64,000 nt of DNA from Rhodoferax lithotrophicus (GCF_019973615.1 NZ_AP024238.1:2653989-2717988); one strand, 5' to 3'; counted from the first letter of the stretch, positions 26,901 through 36,543 are shown. Numbers and translations are program-made. Notes: a model not told the origin generated them from the sequence alone.

Positions 26901-27586
26901 GCGACCAGACCGCGCCGTGCGGCCTCCATGGTGGCCTCTGCACGGTTGGAAATCTCCAATTTTCGGTAAATATCGCGAATGTAGCTGGTCACGGTGTGTT
27001 GGCTCAGTGCCAATAATCCGGCAATTTCACTGGCCTTATAACCTTTCGCCAATAAGCGCAGCACGCTGATCTCGCGCTCGGTCAGAGGTGTATCAGACAA
27101 AGCCACTTGGGATGAGTCAAATGAAGTGGCAGACAGCGGCCCACTGTGAAAATGGCGCAAGATACGCGCTGCCACCGAGGGCGACAACGCAGGCTCACCC
27201 TTTTCGATGCGTTGTAACTGTGCCATCACCAGCGCTGCGGGCTGCGATTTCAGGATATAGCCAGCCGCACCCGAACGAAGGGCGGGGAACACATGGGCAT
27301 CATCATCGTGGATGGTGGCCACAATCACCACCGCGCCAGGCCTGGCAGCCACCAATTCCTGGATCAGGCTTTCACTGGTGCCATCGGGCAACCCCCAATC
27401 CACCAAGGCCAGGCCATAACGATGCTCAGACAAGCGCTCCCTGGCTTGGGCCAATGTGGTTGCAGTATCCACCTGCTGCACTGCGGGCAAGGCTTTTGGC
27501 AACAGGTCGGCCAGCCATTCACGCGGCTCATCCAGGTCTTCAACGATCAGTGCGCGCTCAAACAGCGAATGGGTTGGCTCTGGCAT
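26897..27586 (-). CDS. Response regulator, REC-LuxR (NarL family)
   Basis: 229 residues from ATG 27586 (longer in-frame sequence upstream looks non-coding). REC domain about 10-125, with acidic pocket VEDLDE, phosphoacceptor Asp63 in ALVDWGLPDG and conserved Lys113 in GYILKSQ. LuxR-type helix-turn-helix about 165-225: LTEREISVLRLLAKGYKASE, then IAGLLALSQHTVTSYIRDIYRKLE. It should be phosphorylated by the convergent kinase and bind DNA. The divergent region upstream contains two GC-rich palindromes and the promoter of the lipoprotein gene at 27779, a likely target. Confidence 0.92.
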   Translation of the reverse strand: MPEPTHSLFERALIVEDLDEPREWLADLLPKALPAVQQVDTATTLAQARERLSEHRYGLALVDWGLPDGTSESLIQELVAARPGAVVIVATIHDDDAHVFPALRSGAAGYILKSQPAALVMAQLQRIEKGEPALSPSVAARILRHFHSGPLSATSFDSSQVALSDTPLTEREISVLRLLAKGYKASEIAGLLALSQHTVTSYIRDIYRKLEISNRAEATMEAARRGLVA

Positions 27587-27660
27587 AACTAAATGGTGTG
27601 TAACACAAGGTATTGTTTTGAATAGCCCAACAAGCTTAACTGACCAGATTCCGCTTGTCT

Positions 27661-27714
27661 CCCCCAATTTCCAGGGGTGCCATGAACAGAGATCGTCCCC
27701 CATGAACTAGGGGG
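27661..27714. promoter_or_regulatory. Two tandem C5-N-G5 palindromes in the divergent promoter region
   Basis: CCCCC-AATTTCCA-GGGG (27661-27677) and CCCCC-ATGAACTA-GGGGG (27697-27714), centres about 36 bp apart. They lie between the response regulator start (27586) and the lipoprotein start (27779; GGAGG site at about 27766). The spacing, near 3.5 helical turns, suggests paired operators. The responsible regulator is not identified; the NarL-type regulator is a candidate. Confidence 0.55.
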
Positions 27715-27778
27715 TCACAAACCCAAAGCCTTTGCCTAAGATCGGCGCCAACATTTTGTATCCACGGAGGTTTTACTT

Positions 27779-29821
27779 ATGTATTCAGACTTATTGAGCC
27801 GTACAACACTGATGGGAAGTTTGGCTCTTGCACTCTCCTTATCAGGCTGCGGCGGCACAGATTCTGCAAGCACCGCAGGAACAGGTTCGGTCACATTCAC
27901 CGGATTGGCGGCTACCGGGGCTGGTATTGCCAATGGCACTGTCAATGTCCGTTGTGCATCTGGCCTGCCATATACCGGGACCACCGATGGGAATGGTGTC
28001 TTCACCTTAACGCTGGGTACGGACAGAACGCTTCCCTGCATGCTGAAAGTATCCGGGGGTATCCCTAGCGTGACGCTTTACAGCTTTGCACAGGCATCAG
28101 GCCGGGTCAACATCACCCCTGCCACTGATTTGGTGGTAGCACGTGCACTGGGTACAGACCCCGACGTAAATTTCAACACGTTTAGCCCGGCCAATGGCAA
28201 AACCATTGAAGCCAATTTGAAGGCAGCCAAAACCTATGTCAACCAGCAATTGAGTGACATTACCGGTTCAACCTTTGGAAAAGATTTGCTGACAGGCGCT
28301 TTTTCAGTAGGAGACGCAGATGACGAGATCCTTGAAGCTCTGGGCGCGGCAATGAATGCCGCTGGCCAGACCGTGGCACAGTTGCGCCCAGCTGCGCAGG
28401 GAAACATCGGTATCTCTTCGTCTGTGCCGGCATTTTTGAATGTTCCAGCGAACCCCAATGCCACGGCCAACAGCGCCAGTCAAATCACGCTGACGTGGAC
28501 GGCTGTTGCAGGGGCAACCGGCTACAACATCTATCGGGCTAACACCAGTGGTATTGCGATCACTGATGGCAACAAGATCACCACCACACCCGTCACGGGC
28601 ATCGGTGGTTATGCGGATACCGGGTTGTCCGCCAGTACCCGCTATTTCTACAAAGTAGTGGCTAAAAACTCTGTGGCCGTCAGTTTGGGCTCTGCAGAAG
28701 TGTCTGCCACCACCAGCACAGCCAATGGTGGTGGTGGCGGTTCTGGCCTGACTTGCGATACCAGCCAATTTGGACCCGGCGCGGCGGTGACAACACCCAC
28801 CGCAGAACAACTGGCCAGTTTCGCCCGTACTTACACAGGAAGTGAAGGCAGCTACGGCCCCAACCCAGGTGACTCCTTTGTGGCCACTGGCAGCGCAACT
28901 TTGGTGCTCAATGTCAACGGCACGGCAACTTACAACGGCGACAACTACACACCCACCTCGTACTGTCTGGAGACATTAACAGGTAGTGCAGGCACTCAAT
29001 TGGTTATCCATGCGGGAGCGATGAGCCATTTTGACCTCAAGACAAGCGGTGCATGGTCTGGCTATACAAGTGCAGGCAAGGTCGTCACAGACGCTGCCTA
29101 TTCAGGAGGTGGCGGCAATACATCTTTGGGATCATTGGCCATCAGTGGAAATCCGGTGGGTATCGCGGGTGCCGCCGTTCCCTCTGCGTTCAACCCAACG
29201 GCTTACGGCACACACCCCACTGCGGCAGTGTCATGGAGCATGCCAGGAGGTGCAACCCCATGGTACATATCTATCAATGGCCATGTGGTGACATCTGGCA
29301 GTGCATTTGGAGCCTGGCAAAAACAAGTCGTTCTGGCTGGGGTGGAGTCACTCGGTGTATCTTTTGACCTGCCCAATGGCCACATCACCTTTACCAATGT
29401 CTCACTGCCTCCATTTTCAGTGGCTCAAACCGGAACACTGACATTAAACGGCACACTGAATGTTCCGCCAGCGACTGGCTCCGCCGTGACAATCACCGGC
29501 ACGGGTACCCATGCGGCGGGTACCGGACTGGATGCACCTTCAGCCAGCTTGCAGACCTTCCTGCTCGGATCAACCACCAAAAACATCTACACATGGAATG
29601 GTGGTAAAGGGGTGAGCATTCAACTTGACAGTTATTCCAGCGGCTTAAAAACTGTGACACTGACCAACTCAGCTGGGCCAAGCTGGAGGATTCTGGATGC
29701 GGGAGCAACCGTCAACGTCAATACAAGCGCCAAGACTGTCACCTTCAGCACCGCCAGCTTGAGCGGCATCTCCCCTACCACTTCGTCCATCACACTCAAT
29801 GGCACGTTGACACTGCCATGA
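27779..29821 (+). CDS. Large secreted lipoprotein with fibronectin-type III domain
   Basis: 680 residues. N-terminus is a lipoprotein signal with lipobox LSGC (Cys at about 24), so a lipid anchor is expected; the following residue is Gly, which does not by itself decide inner versus outer membrane. About 30-110 looks like a carboxypeptidase-regulatory-type beta sandwich. About 225-315 is an FN3 domain (QITLTWTAVAGATGYNIYRA, then YFYKVVAKNSVAVS). A GGGGGSG linker leads to a Thr/Gly/Ser-rich beta region (about 325-680), with two similar blocks of TLTLNGTLNVPPAT/TSSITLNGTLTLP type. Few or no cysteines in the C-terminal half. Function unknown. Sits behind the tandem palindromes and a good ribosome site. 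Confidence 0.8.
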   Translation: MYSDLLSRTTLMGSLALALSLSGCGGTDSASTAGTGSVTFTGLAATGAGIANGTVNVRCASGLPYTGTTDGNGVFTLTLGTDRTLPCMLKVSGGIPSVTLYSFAQASGRVNITPATDLVVARALGTDPDVNFNTFSPANGKTIEANLKAAKTYVNQQLSDITGSTFGKDLLTGAFSVGDADDEILEALGAAMNAAGQTVAQLRPAAQGNIGISSSVPAFLNVPANPNATANSASQITLTWTAVAGATGYNIYRANTSGIAITDGNKITTTPVTGIGGYADTGLSASTRYFYKVVAKNSVAVSLGSAEVSATTSTANGGGGGSGLTCDTSQFGPGAAVTTPTAEQLASFARTYTGSEGSYGPNPGDSFVATGSATLVLNVNGTATYNGDNYTPTSYCLETLTGSAGTQLVIHAGAMSHFDLKTSGAWSGYTSAGKVVTDAAYSGGGGNTSLGSLAISGNPVGIAGAAVPSAFNPTAYGTHPTAAVSWSMPGGATPWYISINGHVVTSGSAFGAWQKQVVLAGVESLGVSFDLPNGHITFTNVSLPPFSVAQTGTLTLNGTLNVPPATGSAVTITGTGTHAAGTGLDAPSASLQTFLLGSTTKNIYTWNGGKGVSIQLDSYSSGLKTVTLTNSAGPSWRILDAGATVNVNTSAKTVTFSTASLSGISPTTSSITLNGTLTLP

Positions 29822-29838
29822 GTCCTTCCACGTCTGGA

Positions 29839-31710
29839 TTAAAAAGTCTCCCAGTCTGAGTCTGCTGCTGGTTTAGTGACACTTTTGGAAGTGGCCGTCT
29901 TGGCCAGCACCGGATGACTCAAGGCCGCCTTGTGAGCAGTGGGCTTTAGTGCACTCCCCAGCTGTTTGGCAGCAGGTTGGGGAGCCAGCGCGGGCTTCGC
30001 CTTGGGCGCAGACAGCTTGACGGGGCTGCGGTAAGCCACTCGTTGTGGCCTGGGCGTAATATCACGTGGCGGACGTTGCGCAAGCGTCAAGCTCGAGCCG
30101 TTGGTTTTGAATACCGCCACGGCACGCGCCAACTGATCAGCCTGATCACGCAGGCTCTCGGCGGCAGCAGCACTTTGCTCCACCAAAGCCGCGTTTTGCT
30201 GGGTCATTTGATCCAGGTTGCCAATCGCTGCGTTGATCTCCGAAATACCAGCACTTTGCTCGCCCGAAGCGGCGGTAATTTCGCCAATGACCTCAGCCAC
30301 CTTGCGCACCGAGTTCACGATGTCGGTCATCGTGATGCCAGCATCAGACACCAACTGCGTGCCGGAAGCCACTTTTTCGACCGATGAATTGATCAACAGC
30401 TTGATCTCTTTGGCCGCCTCGGCACTGCGCCCGGCCAAAGAACGCACTTCACTGGCAACCACGGCAAACCCTCTGCCCTGTTCGCCCGCGCGGGCTGCTT
30501 CAACCGCAGCATTCAGCGCCAGAATATTGGTTTGAAAGGCAATGCTGTCGATCACACCAATGATGTCGGCAATTTTCCGGCTGCTGACATTGATGTCTTC
30601 CATGGTACTCACCACCTGGCGCACCACCGAGCCACCCCGCTCGGCCACATTGGATGCAGCAGCGGCCAGTGTGCTGGCCTGGCGCGCATTGTCAGCACTT
30701 AAATGCACCGTTTGGGTCAAATGATCCATGCTGGAGGCGGTGGACTGCAGATTGCTTGAGGTTTGCTCTGTGCGATGAGCCAGATCGTTGTTGCCAGCAG
30801 CAATTTCCGTACTGGCATTGGCAATGCTATCGGTGCTGTGGCGTACCTGGTTCACCATCTGCCCCAAAGATTGACCCATACTCGCCAGCGATTTCATCAG
30901 GTCACCAAATTCGTCACCCCGATGCGTGTCAACCTGGACACTGAGATCACCTTTGGCAATACATGCCGCTATTTCATTGGCTTGCATCAAAGGTTGACGG
31001 ATGGTGCGAATCAGCCACGCCGCACCGGCCAAAATACCCAGCACCAACAGCAGCATCAAACTACTGGACAACATGATCAGGTCATTGGCCCGCTGGGCAT
31101 ATCCGGCACGCGTGGCTTCATAAGACTGCTCTTGTATGGCCACAAAATCACGAAGCGACTGTTGGTACGTCGCCATGGCCGGGAAATACTGTGTCTTCAA
31201 CGTCTGGGTAACCTCTGCCGAAACTTGAGCTGCACCCTCCGCAGATTGGGTTGTGGCGTCCCCTGACGGCTTGGCTGCATTGGTGACAGCCATGACATCG
31301 GCACGCTGTTTCATGGCCAGTGCACGTGTTTCCAGAACACGTTGACGGTTGTTGGCAATGGTTGCCAGCTGGGTACGGTCAGCCGGTGTGAGGTTTTCTG
31401 AGTCGATGGCTTTTTGAAGCTTGCCGATCTCGGCCGAAGTCGCCGCAATGGCCTCTTTCAGGCCACTCTCCACGGCAGGGTCATTGCTGAGCAACACGGC
31501 TTGAGAACGTGCAGCATTGGTCTGTGTATGACCAGCCCAGGCAAGAGCCAGTTTGACACGCTGGTTGAGTGCGTCGAGTTCAGCCGTGCTGTGCGCTCGA
31601 TCACTCGCCGAACGCACCGCGGTGTAACCCACCACCATACCAATACCCAGCACAATGAGTAATGCCGAAAGCCACAGTTTGGAAGCCAATCGAAGGTTTT
31701 GCAAATTCAT
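29839..31710 (-). CDS. Methyl-accepting chemotaxis protein
   Basis: 623 residues from ATG 31710 with GGAACT upstream (a TTG four codons earlier is in frame). TM1 about 10-28, periplasmic four-helix-bundle (about 30-185), TM2 about 190-212 (SLMLLLVLGILAGAAWLI), HAMP about 213-265, then the methyl-accepting/signalling domain with the highly conserved tip GEQGRGFAVVASEVRSLAGR then SAEAAKEIK near 395-420. The C-terminal 100 residues are Ala/Pro/Lys-rich and end DWETF, resembling a CheR/CheB-docking pentapeptide. It detects an unknown ligand and controls CheA. Next to the two-component pair and lipoprotein; no che genes in the window. Confidence 0.94.
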   Translation of the reverse strand: MNLQNLRLASKLWLSALLIVLGIGMVVGYTAVRSASDRAHSTAELDALNQRVKLALAWAGHTQTNAARSQAVLLSNDPAVESGLKEAIAATSAEIGKLQKAIDSENLTPADRTQLATIANNRQRVLETRALAMKQRADVMAVTNAAKPSGDATTQSAEGAAQVSAEVTQTLKTQYFPAMATYQQSLRDFVAIQEQSYEATRAGYAQRANDLIMLSSSLMLLLVLGILAGAAWLIRTIRQPLMQANEIAACIAKGDLSVQVDTHRGDEFGDLMKSLASMGQSLGQMVNQVRHSTDSIANASTEIAAGNNDLAHRTEQTSSNLQSTASSMDHLTQTVHLSADNARQASTLAAAASNVAERGGSVVRQVVSTMEDINVSSRKIADIIGVIDSIAFQTNILALNAAVEAARAGEQGRGFAVVASEVRSLAGRSAEAAKEIKLLINSSVEKVASGTQLVSDAGITMTDIVNSVRKVAEVIGEITAASGEQSAGISEINAAIGNLDQMTQQNAALVEQSAAAAESLRDQADQLARAVAVFKTNGSSLTLAQRPPRDITPRPQRVAYRSPVKLSAPKAKPALAPQPAAKQLGSALKPTAHKAALSHPVLAKTATSKSVTKPAADSDWETF

Positions 31711-31755
31711 AGACAGTTCCAATTCAATAACGGGCGGACAGGCATCTTAGCGCGG

Positions 31756-32232
31756 TTACAGGCGGGCAATTGATTGTGAAGCAACTGCGGCCAATTGGGC
31801 CGGGCTGACCAGGTGTGGCGCAATTTCGGCCAACGGAAGAATCACAAAAGCCCGCGCCCACATGCGAGGATGCGGCACCACCAGCGTGGGGCTTTGGATG
31901 CTCGCCTGACCGTACAGCAAGATATCCAGATCAAGCGTGCGGGGCGCATTCTGATAGGGGCGCAGGCGTCCCGCCCGATTTTCAAGATGCTGCAATTTTA
32001 ATAGCAACTCATGCGCATCCATACTTGTTTTCAAGCCAATAACGGCATTGATAAAATCTGGACCAACAGCTTCAAACGGGGCGCTTCGGTACAGGCTTGA
32101 ACACGCCAGCAAATGGCAATCTGGCAAGTGCCCTAACTGATCAATACATGAACTCAGCGTGGCCTGCGCGTCTCCCAGATTGGCCCCCAGGCTGATGTAG
32201 ACCACAACCTCCGGGCACGTGGATTCAGTCAT
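31756..32232 (-). CDS. folK: 2-amino-4-hydroxy-6-hydroxymethyldihydropteridine pyrophosphokinase
   Basis: 158 residues from ATG 32232. HPPK landmarks: ISLGANLGDAQATL at the N-terminus, the ATP/pterin motif PRTLDLDILLYG near 95-106 with two catalytic Asp, and PHPRMWARAFVILPLAEIAP near 118-137. It transfers pyrophosphate from ATP to 6-hydroxymethyl-dihydropterin in folate synthesis. It follows pcnB by 66 bp on the same strand, as in many proteobacteria. Confidence 0.93.
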   Translation of the reverse strand: MTESTCPEVVVYISLGANLGDAQATLSSCIDQLGHLPDCHLLACSSLYRSAPFEAVGPDFINAVIGLKTSMDAHELLLKLQHLENRAGRLRPYQNAPRTLDLDILLYGQASIQSPTLVVPHPRMWARAFVILPLAEIAPHLVSPAQLAAVASQSIARL

Positions 32233-32298
32233 GTTTACCCTCAAGCCGACAACTCCGGGCAATGAAGGGAACACGCATGACCTGCGCCGTACCAAGGC

Positions 32299-33885
32299 TC
32301 ACTCAGGTGCACCCTGATTTGCTGCGTCACCTCCAGTGTTGCCAGTGGGGCGACGGCGACGGCGGCGTTTTTTGGGGGCAGAAGCCTCCGTGGTTTCCAC
32401 CGGGGTGACCAACGCGTCGGCGGTTGTTGGAGCCTTGTCAGGGTTGGTTGCGACTTCGGCATTGCTGGCCGGTACTTTGTGAACCCTGGGTGAACGTGGG
32501 GCCCGAGCCGGGCGGGTGCGTTGTTGTTGCTCCAGCTTGACCGCATCAACCATGTCGTTGCGCAGGTTGTCATCGGCCAGGCTGAACTCTTCCCACCAGT
32601 CGGACAACACTTCTTCCAGCTCACCGTTTTCGGCACGCAGGCGCATGAAGTCAAACGCCGCCCGAAAACGTGGCTGCTCCACCAGGCCAAACGGCGCACT
32701 GCCCACCCGTTTTTCAAAACGCGGCTGCATCATCCAGATCTCGCGCATGTCGCCGGCCAGCTTGCCCCGGCCAGACACGTCGCCAATGCGGGCATTGAAC
32801 ACATCGTCAATGGCATCCATCAGCGCCGGGTGCGGGTGCTGATTTTTCAGGCGGGCCGCCCAGCCATCACGCACATCGGCCCACAACACGCAAGCCAGCA
32901 GGAAGCTCGGCGCTACCGGTTTGCCCTCGCCGACACGGCGATCCGTGTCTTGCAGGGCGGATTGGACAAACGGAGTCTCGGCACGCTCCACCACCACGTC
33001 CAGCAGCGGGTAAATACCCTGCGCCATGCCCAGCGTTTTCAACTGCTCGATGGAGGCCAGCGCATGGCCGGTTTGCAGCAGTTTGAGCATTTCATCAAAC
33101 AAGCGGCTTTGCGGGATTTCGGTCAACAAAGCCCGTGACTTCACCAGCGGTGTAGCCGTTTTGGGCTCCAGCTTGAAGCCCAGTCCGTGCAATTTGGCGA
33201 CAAAACGAATGGCGCGAATGATGCGCACCGGGTCTTCACGGTAACGTGCCACCGGGTCACCAATCATGCGGATCACCCTGGCTTTGGCATCCTTGATGCC
33301 GTGGTGGTAATCGACCACGATTTGCGTCTCGGGGTCGTAATACATGGCGTTGATGGTGAAATCGCGCCGCGCTGCATCCTCATCCTGCGGGCCCCAGACG
33401 TTGTCACGCAACACCCGCCCGGTGCTGTCTACCGCGTGCTTCATGCCAGCCAGCTCGCTCTTGCTGGTTTTCTCATTGCCCGCTACCTGCTCGGCAGCGG
33501 CATTGTCCAGAAACGCCCGGAAGGTGGAAACCTCAATCACTTCATGCTCACGGCCCCGCCCGTACACCACGTGCACGATGCGAAAACGTCGACCGATGAT
33601 GAAAGCCCGGCGGAACAAGCCTTTGACCTGCTCCGGTGTGGCATTGGTGGCCACGTCAAAGTCTTTGGGGGCCAGCCCGAGCATCAGGTCGCGCACCGCG
33701 CCACCCACGATGTAGGCCTCAAAGCCGGCTTGTTGGAGTGTGCGCACCACATTGAGGGCCCGCTCATCGACCAGTTTGGGGTTAATGCCGTGCTCGGTTG
33801 GGCCGATTTCCATGCGTTTGCCAAAGCGTGACTTGGACGCTGGGCCCGACTTGCCGAGCAACTTGTTGATGAATGTTTTGATCAT
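32299..33885 (-). CDS. pcnB: Poly(A) polymerase I
   Basis: 528 residues. Class II nucleotidyltransferase motif YIVGGAVRDLMLGLAPKDFD (about 58-77) with catalytic Asp pair, RRFRIVHVVYGR and RRDFTINAMYYDP (third Asp region), then the tRNA-nucleotidyltransferase-like neck and body. The C-terminal 80 residues are basic and low complexity (KKRRRRRRPTGN), as in other betaproteobacterial PcnB. It adds poly(A) tails that promote RNA decay. The N-terminal basic segment (ASKSRFGKRMEI) is typical and discriminates it from CCA-adding enzyme. Followed by folK. Confidence 0.94.
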   Translation of the reverse strand: MIKTFINKLLGKSGPASKSRFGKRMEIGPTEHGINPKLVDERALNVVRTLQQAGFEAYIVGGAVRDLMLGLAPKDFDVATNATPEQVKGLFRRAFIIGRRFRIVHVVYGRGREHEVIEVSTFRAFLDNAAAEQVAGNEKTSKSELAGMKHAVDSTGRVLRDNVWGPQDEDAARRDFTINAMYYDPETQIVVDYHHGIKDAKARVIRMIGDPVARYREDPVRIIRAIRFVAKLHGLGFKLEPKTATPLVKSRALLTEIPQSRLFDEMLKLLQTGHALASIEQLKTLGMAQGIYPLLDVVVERAETPFVQSALQDTDRRVGEGKPVAPSFLLACVLWADVRDGWAARLKNQHPHPALMDAIDDVFNARIGDVSGRGKLAGDMREIWMMQPRFEKRVGSAPFGLVEQPRFRAAFDFMRLRAENGELEEVLSDWWEEFSLADDNLRNDMVDAVKLEQQQRTRPARAPRSPRVHKVPASNAEVATNPDKAPTTADALVTPVETTEASAPKKRRRRRRPTGNTGGDAANQGAPE

Positions 33886-33929
33886 TATGGTTATCCTGAA
33901 GGCTTATCCGTGCGTGTGAACGCTGCCTT

Positions 33930-34601
33930 TTAAAAAAGGTCGAGTATGCGCCAGCCACGTTGGGTGGCAATGGCACGCAGCCGCTCATCTGGGTTGGTGG
34001 CGACCGGGCAGGTGGCTTTTTCAAGCAGCGGCAAGTCATTGATGGAGTCGCTGTAAAAGCTGCACTCCACATCATGCCAGCCCAGACCGCGGGCTGCCAG
34101 CCATTGCTCGACCCGGGTCACCTTGCCTTCACGAAAAGACGGTGTGCCCTCAATTTCACCGGTGATCCAGCCAGTGGCCGGGTCACGCGCCAAGTTGATG
34201 GCGATCAACTCGGGCACACCAAAAGCCAGCGCAATCGGGCGGGTCACAAACTCATTGGTGGCGGTGACGATCACCACCACATCACCCGCCTGCTGGTGTT
34301 GCTGAACCAGGGCCAACGCCTGGGTTTGTATGGCTTTTTGAATCACTGTGCTCATGAATTGGGCGTGAGCAGCTTCTGATTTAATAGCACCTTCACGGCG
34401 AATGGCGGCAGTGGCAAAACGCACATAGTCATGAATATCGAGCGTACCAGCCTTGTAGTGCTGGTAATACACCTCGTTGCGGCGGGTAAATTCGGCCGGA
34501 TCATTCCAGCCCAAGGCGGTGGTGAACACCCCCCATTCATAGTCTGAATCCATCGGAATCAGCGTATGGTCCAGGTCAAACAAAGCTATTTTGAGTGTCA
34601 C
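33930..34601 (-). CDS. HAD-IB family phosphatase (SerB-like)
   Basis: 223 residues from a GTG that overlaps the hda stop (GTGA). HAD motifs: I, FDLDHTLIPMDSD; II, VVIVTATNEF; III, Lys in SFREGKVTRV; IV, YSDSINDLPLLE. The cap (about 20-90) is of the HAD-IB type seen in phosphoserine phosphatase and related enzymes. Substrate could be phosphoserine or another small phosphomonoester; betaproteobacterial genomes usually keep a separate serB. Lies between hda and pcnB as in many Burkholderiales. Confidence 0.88.
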   Translation of the reverse strand: MTLKIALFDLDHTLIPMDSDYEWGVFTTALGWNDPAEFTRRNEVYYQHYKAGTLDIHDYVRFATAAIRREGAIKSEAAHAQFMSTVIQKAIQTQALALVQQHQQAGDVVVIVTATNEFVTRPIALAFGVPELIAINLARDPATGWITGEIEGTPSFREGKVTRVEQWLAARGLGWHDVECSFYSDSINDLPLLEKATCPVATNPDERLRAIATQRGWRILDLF

Positions 34602-35284
34602 GAGTTGTCCATCATGGTTTTGATCAGGGGGATGGTGATGGCGCGCTGGGTTTGCAGGGCATAGCCGTCCATCAGGTTCAGCAGCTCCATCAATGAACCC
34701 AGATCACGGCTAAAACGGGTCAGCATGAAGTCCACCACCTCATCACTTAAAAGAATGCCGCGTGCCTCGGCTGCCTGGCGCAACACGGCACGGCGCTCGG
34801 TATCACTCAGGGTTTGCAACGCAAACACATGGCCCCACCCCAGGCGGGAGCGCAAATCGTCACGTAATTTCAGGTCGGCGGGTGGCAAGCTGCCTGCAGC
34901 AATCACGGCAATCGGGCGGGTTTGGGCGTTCACAAACCAGTTGAAAGCGGCTTGCTGCTGGCCTGCGTTGAAGGCGTGTACGTCATCCATCAGCACCGCG
35001 GCCCAGCGCTCGTCAAATTCGGCCGGGCTGTGGGTATTGGCATCCAGCCAGCCCACTTGTGCGCCCTGCTCTTGCAGCGCCGCGCAGAGCGATTTGAGCA
35101 AATGTGTTTTGCCACAACCACTGCCACCCCAAAGATAAATGGGCACCGGCGAGCGCAAGCTGTTTGCCCCATCTCCCAGCCAAAGTTTCAAATGCGCCAA
35201 CGCCGCCGCATTGGGCCCGGCGCAAAAGTTATCCAGGCTCGGGCCGGTCGGCAGCCCCATGTCCAAGACCAGTTGTTGCATCAT
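34598..35284 (-). CDS. hda: DnaA regulatory inactivator Hda
   Basis: 228 residues. A DnaA-like AAA+ core without the DNA-binding domain: Walker A LWGGSGCGKTHLLKSL near 52-67, sensor region VLMDDVHAFNAGQQQAAFNW, arginine region RDDLRSRLGWGHVFALQ and a clamp-binding N-terminal MQQLVLDMGLP. Hda with the beta clamp stimulates DnaA-ATP hydrolysis after initiation. The start is ATG ATG; the first overlaps the permease stop. Coupled to the transporter upstream and to the HAD gene downstream. Confidence 0.9.
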   Translation of the reverse strand: MMQQLVLDMGLPTGPSLDNFCAGPNAAALAHLKLWLGDGANSLRSPVPIYLWGGSGCGKTHLLKSLCAALQEQGAQVGWLDANTHSPAEFDERWAAVLMDDVHAFNAGQQQAAFNWFVNAQTRPIAVIAAGSLPPADLKLRDDLRSRLGWGHVFALQTLSDTERRAVLRQAAEARGILLSDEVVDFMLTRFSRDLGSLMELLNLMDGYALQTQRAITIPLIKTMMDNS

Positions 35285-36369
35285 GCACCGTCCCGGTAAA
35301 GCGCACTGTCCAGGTAAGCGCTGCGCAAACGGCGAACCGCCACCAGCAGCACCGCGCTCAAGGGCAAGGCCATCAGCACCCCGACAAAACCCAGTAATTG
35401 ACCAAACGCCATCAACGCAAAAATCACCGCCAGCGGGTGCAGGCCAATACGCTCACCCACCAGCCGGGGGGTTAAAAAGAAGCTCTCCAGCATCTGCCCC
35501 AAGCCATACACCACCGCCACCATCACCAGCACACTCACATGCCCGGTCTGCGCGGAAAACTCCAGAAAACCGGCCAGGGTAGCCAAAATCAGCCCCAGAC
35601 CAAAGCCCAGATACGGAATCGCCACGGCTAGGCCAGTGAACACCCCAATCGGCAATGCCAGATCCAGCCCAAACAGCGCCAGTCCTACGCTGTAATACAC
35701 CGCCAGCATCAGCATCACCAACATCTGCCCACGCAGGTACTGGCCCAGCACGTCATCAGCCTCGGTGGTGAAACTATCGACGGCCGAGCGCAGGCGCGGC
35801 GGCACCAGATCCAGCAACAGGCCCATAAAACGGCGCCACTCCATCAACAGGTAAAACAACACCACCGGAATCAGCACCGCATTACCCACCACCGACAACG
35901 CCACACTGCCGCCCAGTTTGGCCGAAGCCAGCAGTCGCCCGAGGGCATCCTGAAAATTGGTGTTCAGGTGTTCCATGGCAAACGCCTTGAGTCCGGCCAC
36001 GTCCAGCGACACATGCACCCCCAACTGCGCAAAAAAGGGTTGCAGCGACCCGTTCAGGCGATCCAGCATGGGCGGCACCTGCTCACGCAGCTGCGGCAAC
36101 TGTTTGATCAAAATCGGCACCACCAGCAGCATCAGAGCCAACAGCAATAGCAAAAAGATGACCTCAACCAACACCACCGCCAGCAGGCGGGGAATACGAC
36201 CACGGCCCACATCGTCGAGCCAATCCACCACCGGTGTCAGGGCGTAGGCCAGGATGGCGGCCACTACAAAAGGGGTCAGCACCGGGGCCAATAGCCACAG
36301 CAGCGTGACCAGGCCCAGCAGCAGCGCCAGCCAGGAAACAGCTCTTTTTTGTGTGGAAGTAAATTGCAT
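35281..36369 (-). CDS. AI-2E/PerM family membrane protein
   Basis: 362 residues, about eight transmembrane helices with a soluble insert at 90-170. PerM family markers: GLVTLLWLLAPVLTPFVVAA, AYALTPVVDWLDD, the GGSVALSVVGNAVLIPVVLFY region and the C-terminal LVGERIGLHPLAVIFALMAF. Family roles include autoinducer-2 export and Na+/H+ exchange; the actual solute cannot be told. Its stop overlaps hda (ATGA), a conserved neighbour pair in betaproteobacteria. The divergent 174-bp gap to purM contains no obvious named site. Confidence 0.9.
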   Translation of the reverse strand: MQFTSTQKRAVSWLALLLGLVTLLWLLAPVLTPFVVAAILAYALTPVVDWLDDVGRGRIPRLLAVVLVEVIFLLLLLALMLLVVPILIKQLPQLREQVPPMLDRLNGSLQPFFAQLGVHVSLDVAGLKAFAMEHLNTNFQDALGRLLASAKLGGSVALSVVGNAVLIPVVLFYLLMEWRRFMGLLLDLVPPRLRSAVDSFTTEADDVLGQYLRGQMLVMLMLAVYYSVGLALFGLDLALPIGVFTGLAVAIPYLGFGLGLILATLAGFLEFSAQTGHVSVLVMVAVVYGLGQMLESFFLTPRLVGERIGLHPLAVIFALMAFGQLLGFVGVLMALPLSAVLLVAVRRLRSAYLDSALYRDGA

Positions 36370-36543
36370 GAAATGGGCGAAAAGCCGGGTCGGTCAAACA
36401 AAGTTTCAGTCAAGCCGGACGAAGCTCGTGAGGCGGCAACTAAAATCTGCCCAAATTCTATCGGGCTTGTCTATCGCTTTTGATGCCCATCATGAACGAC
36501 CCGCAAACCGCATCCTCCCCGTTTTCACTTGAATGACCCTCTC

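Noticed and set aside
31994..32055. Possible interspersed repeat in folK
   Set aside because: Only AATAGCAACTCATGCGC resembles the core; the other end does not match well enough to claim.
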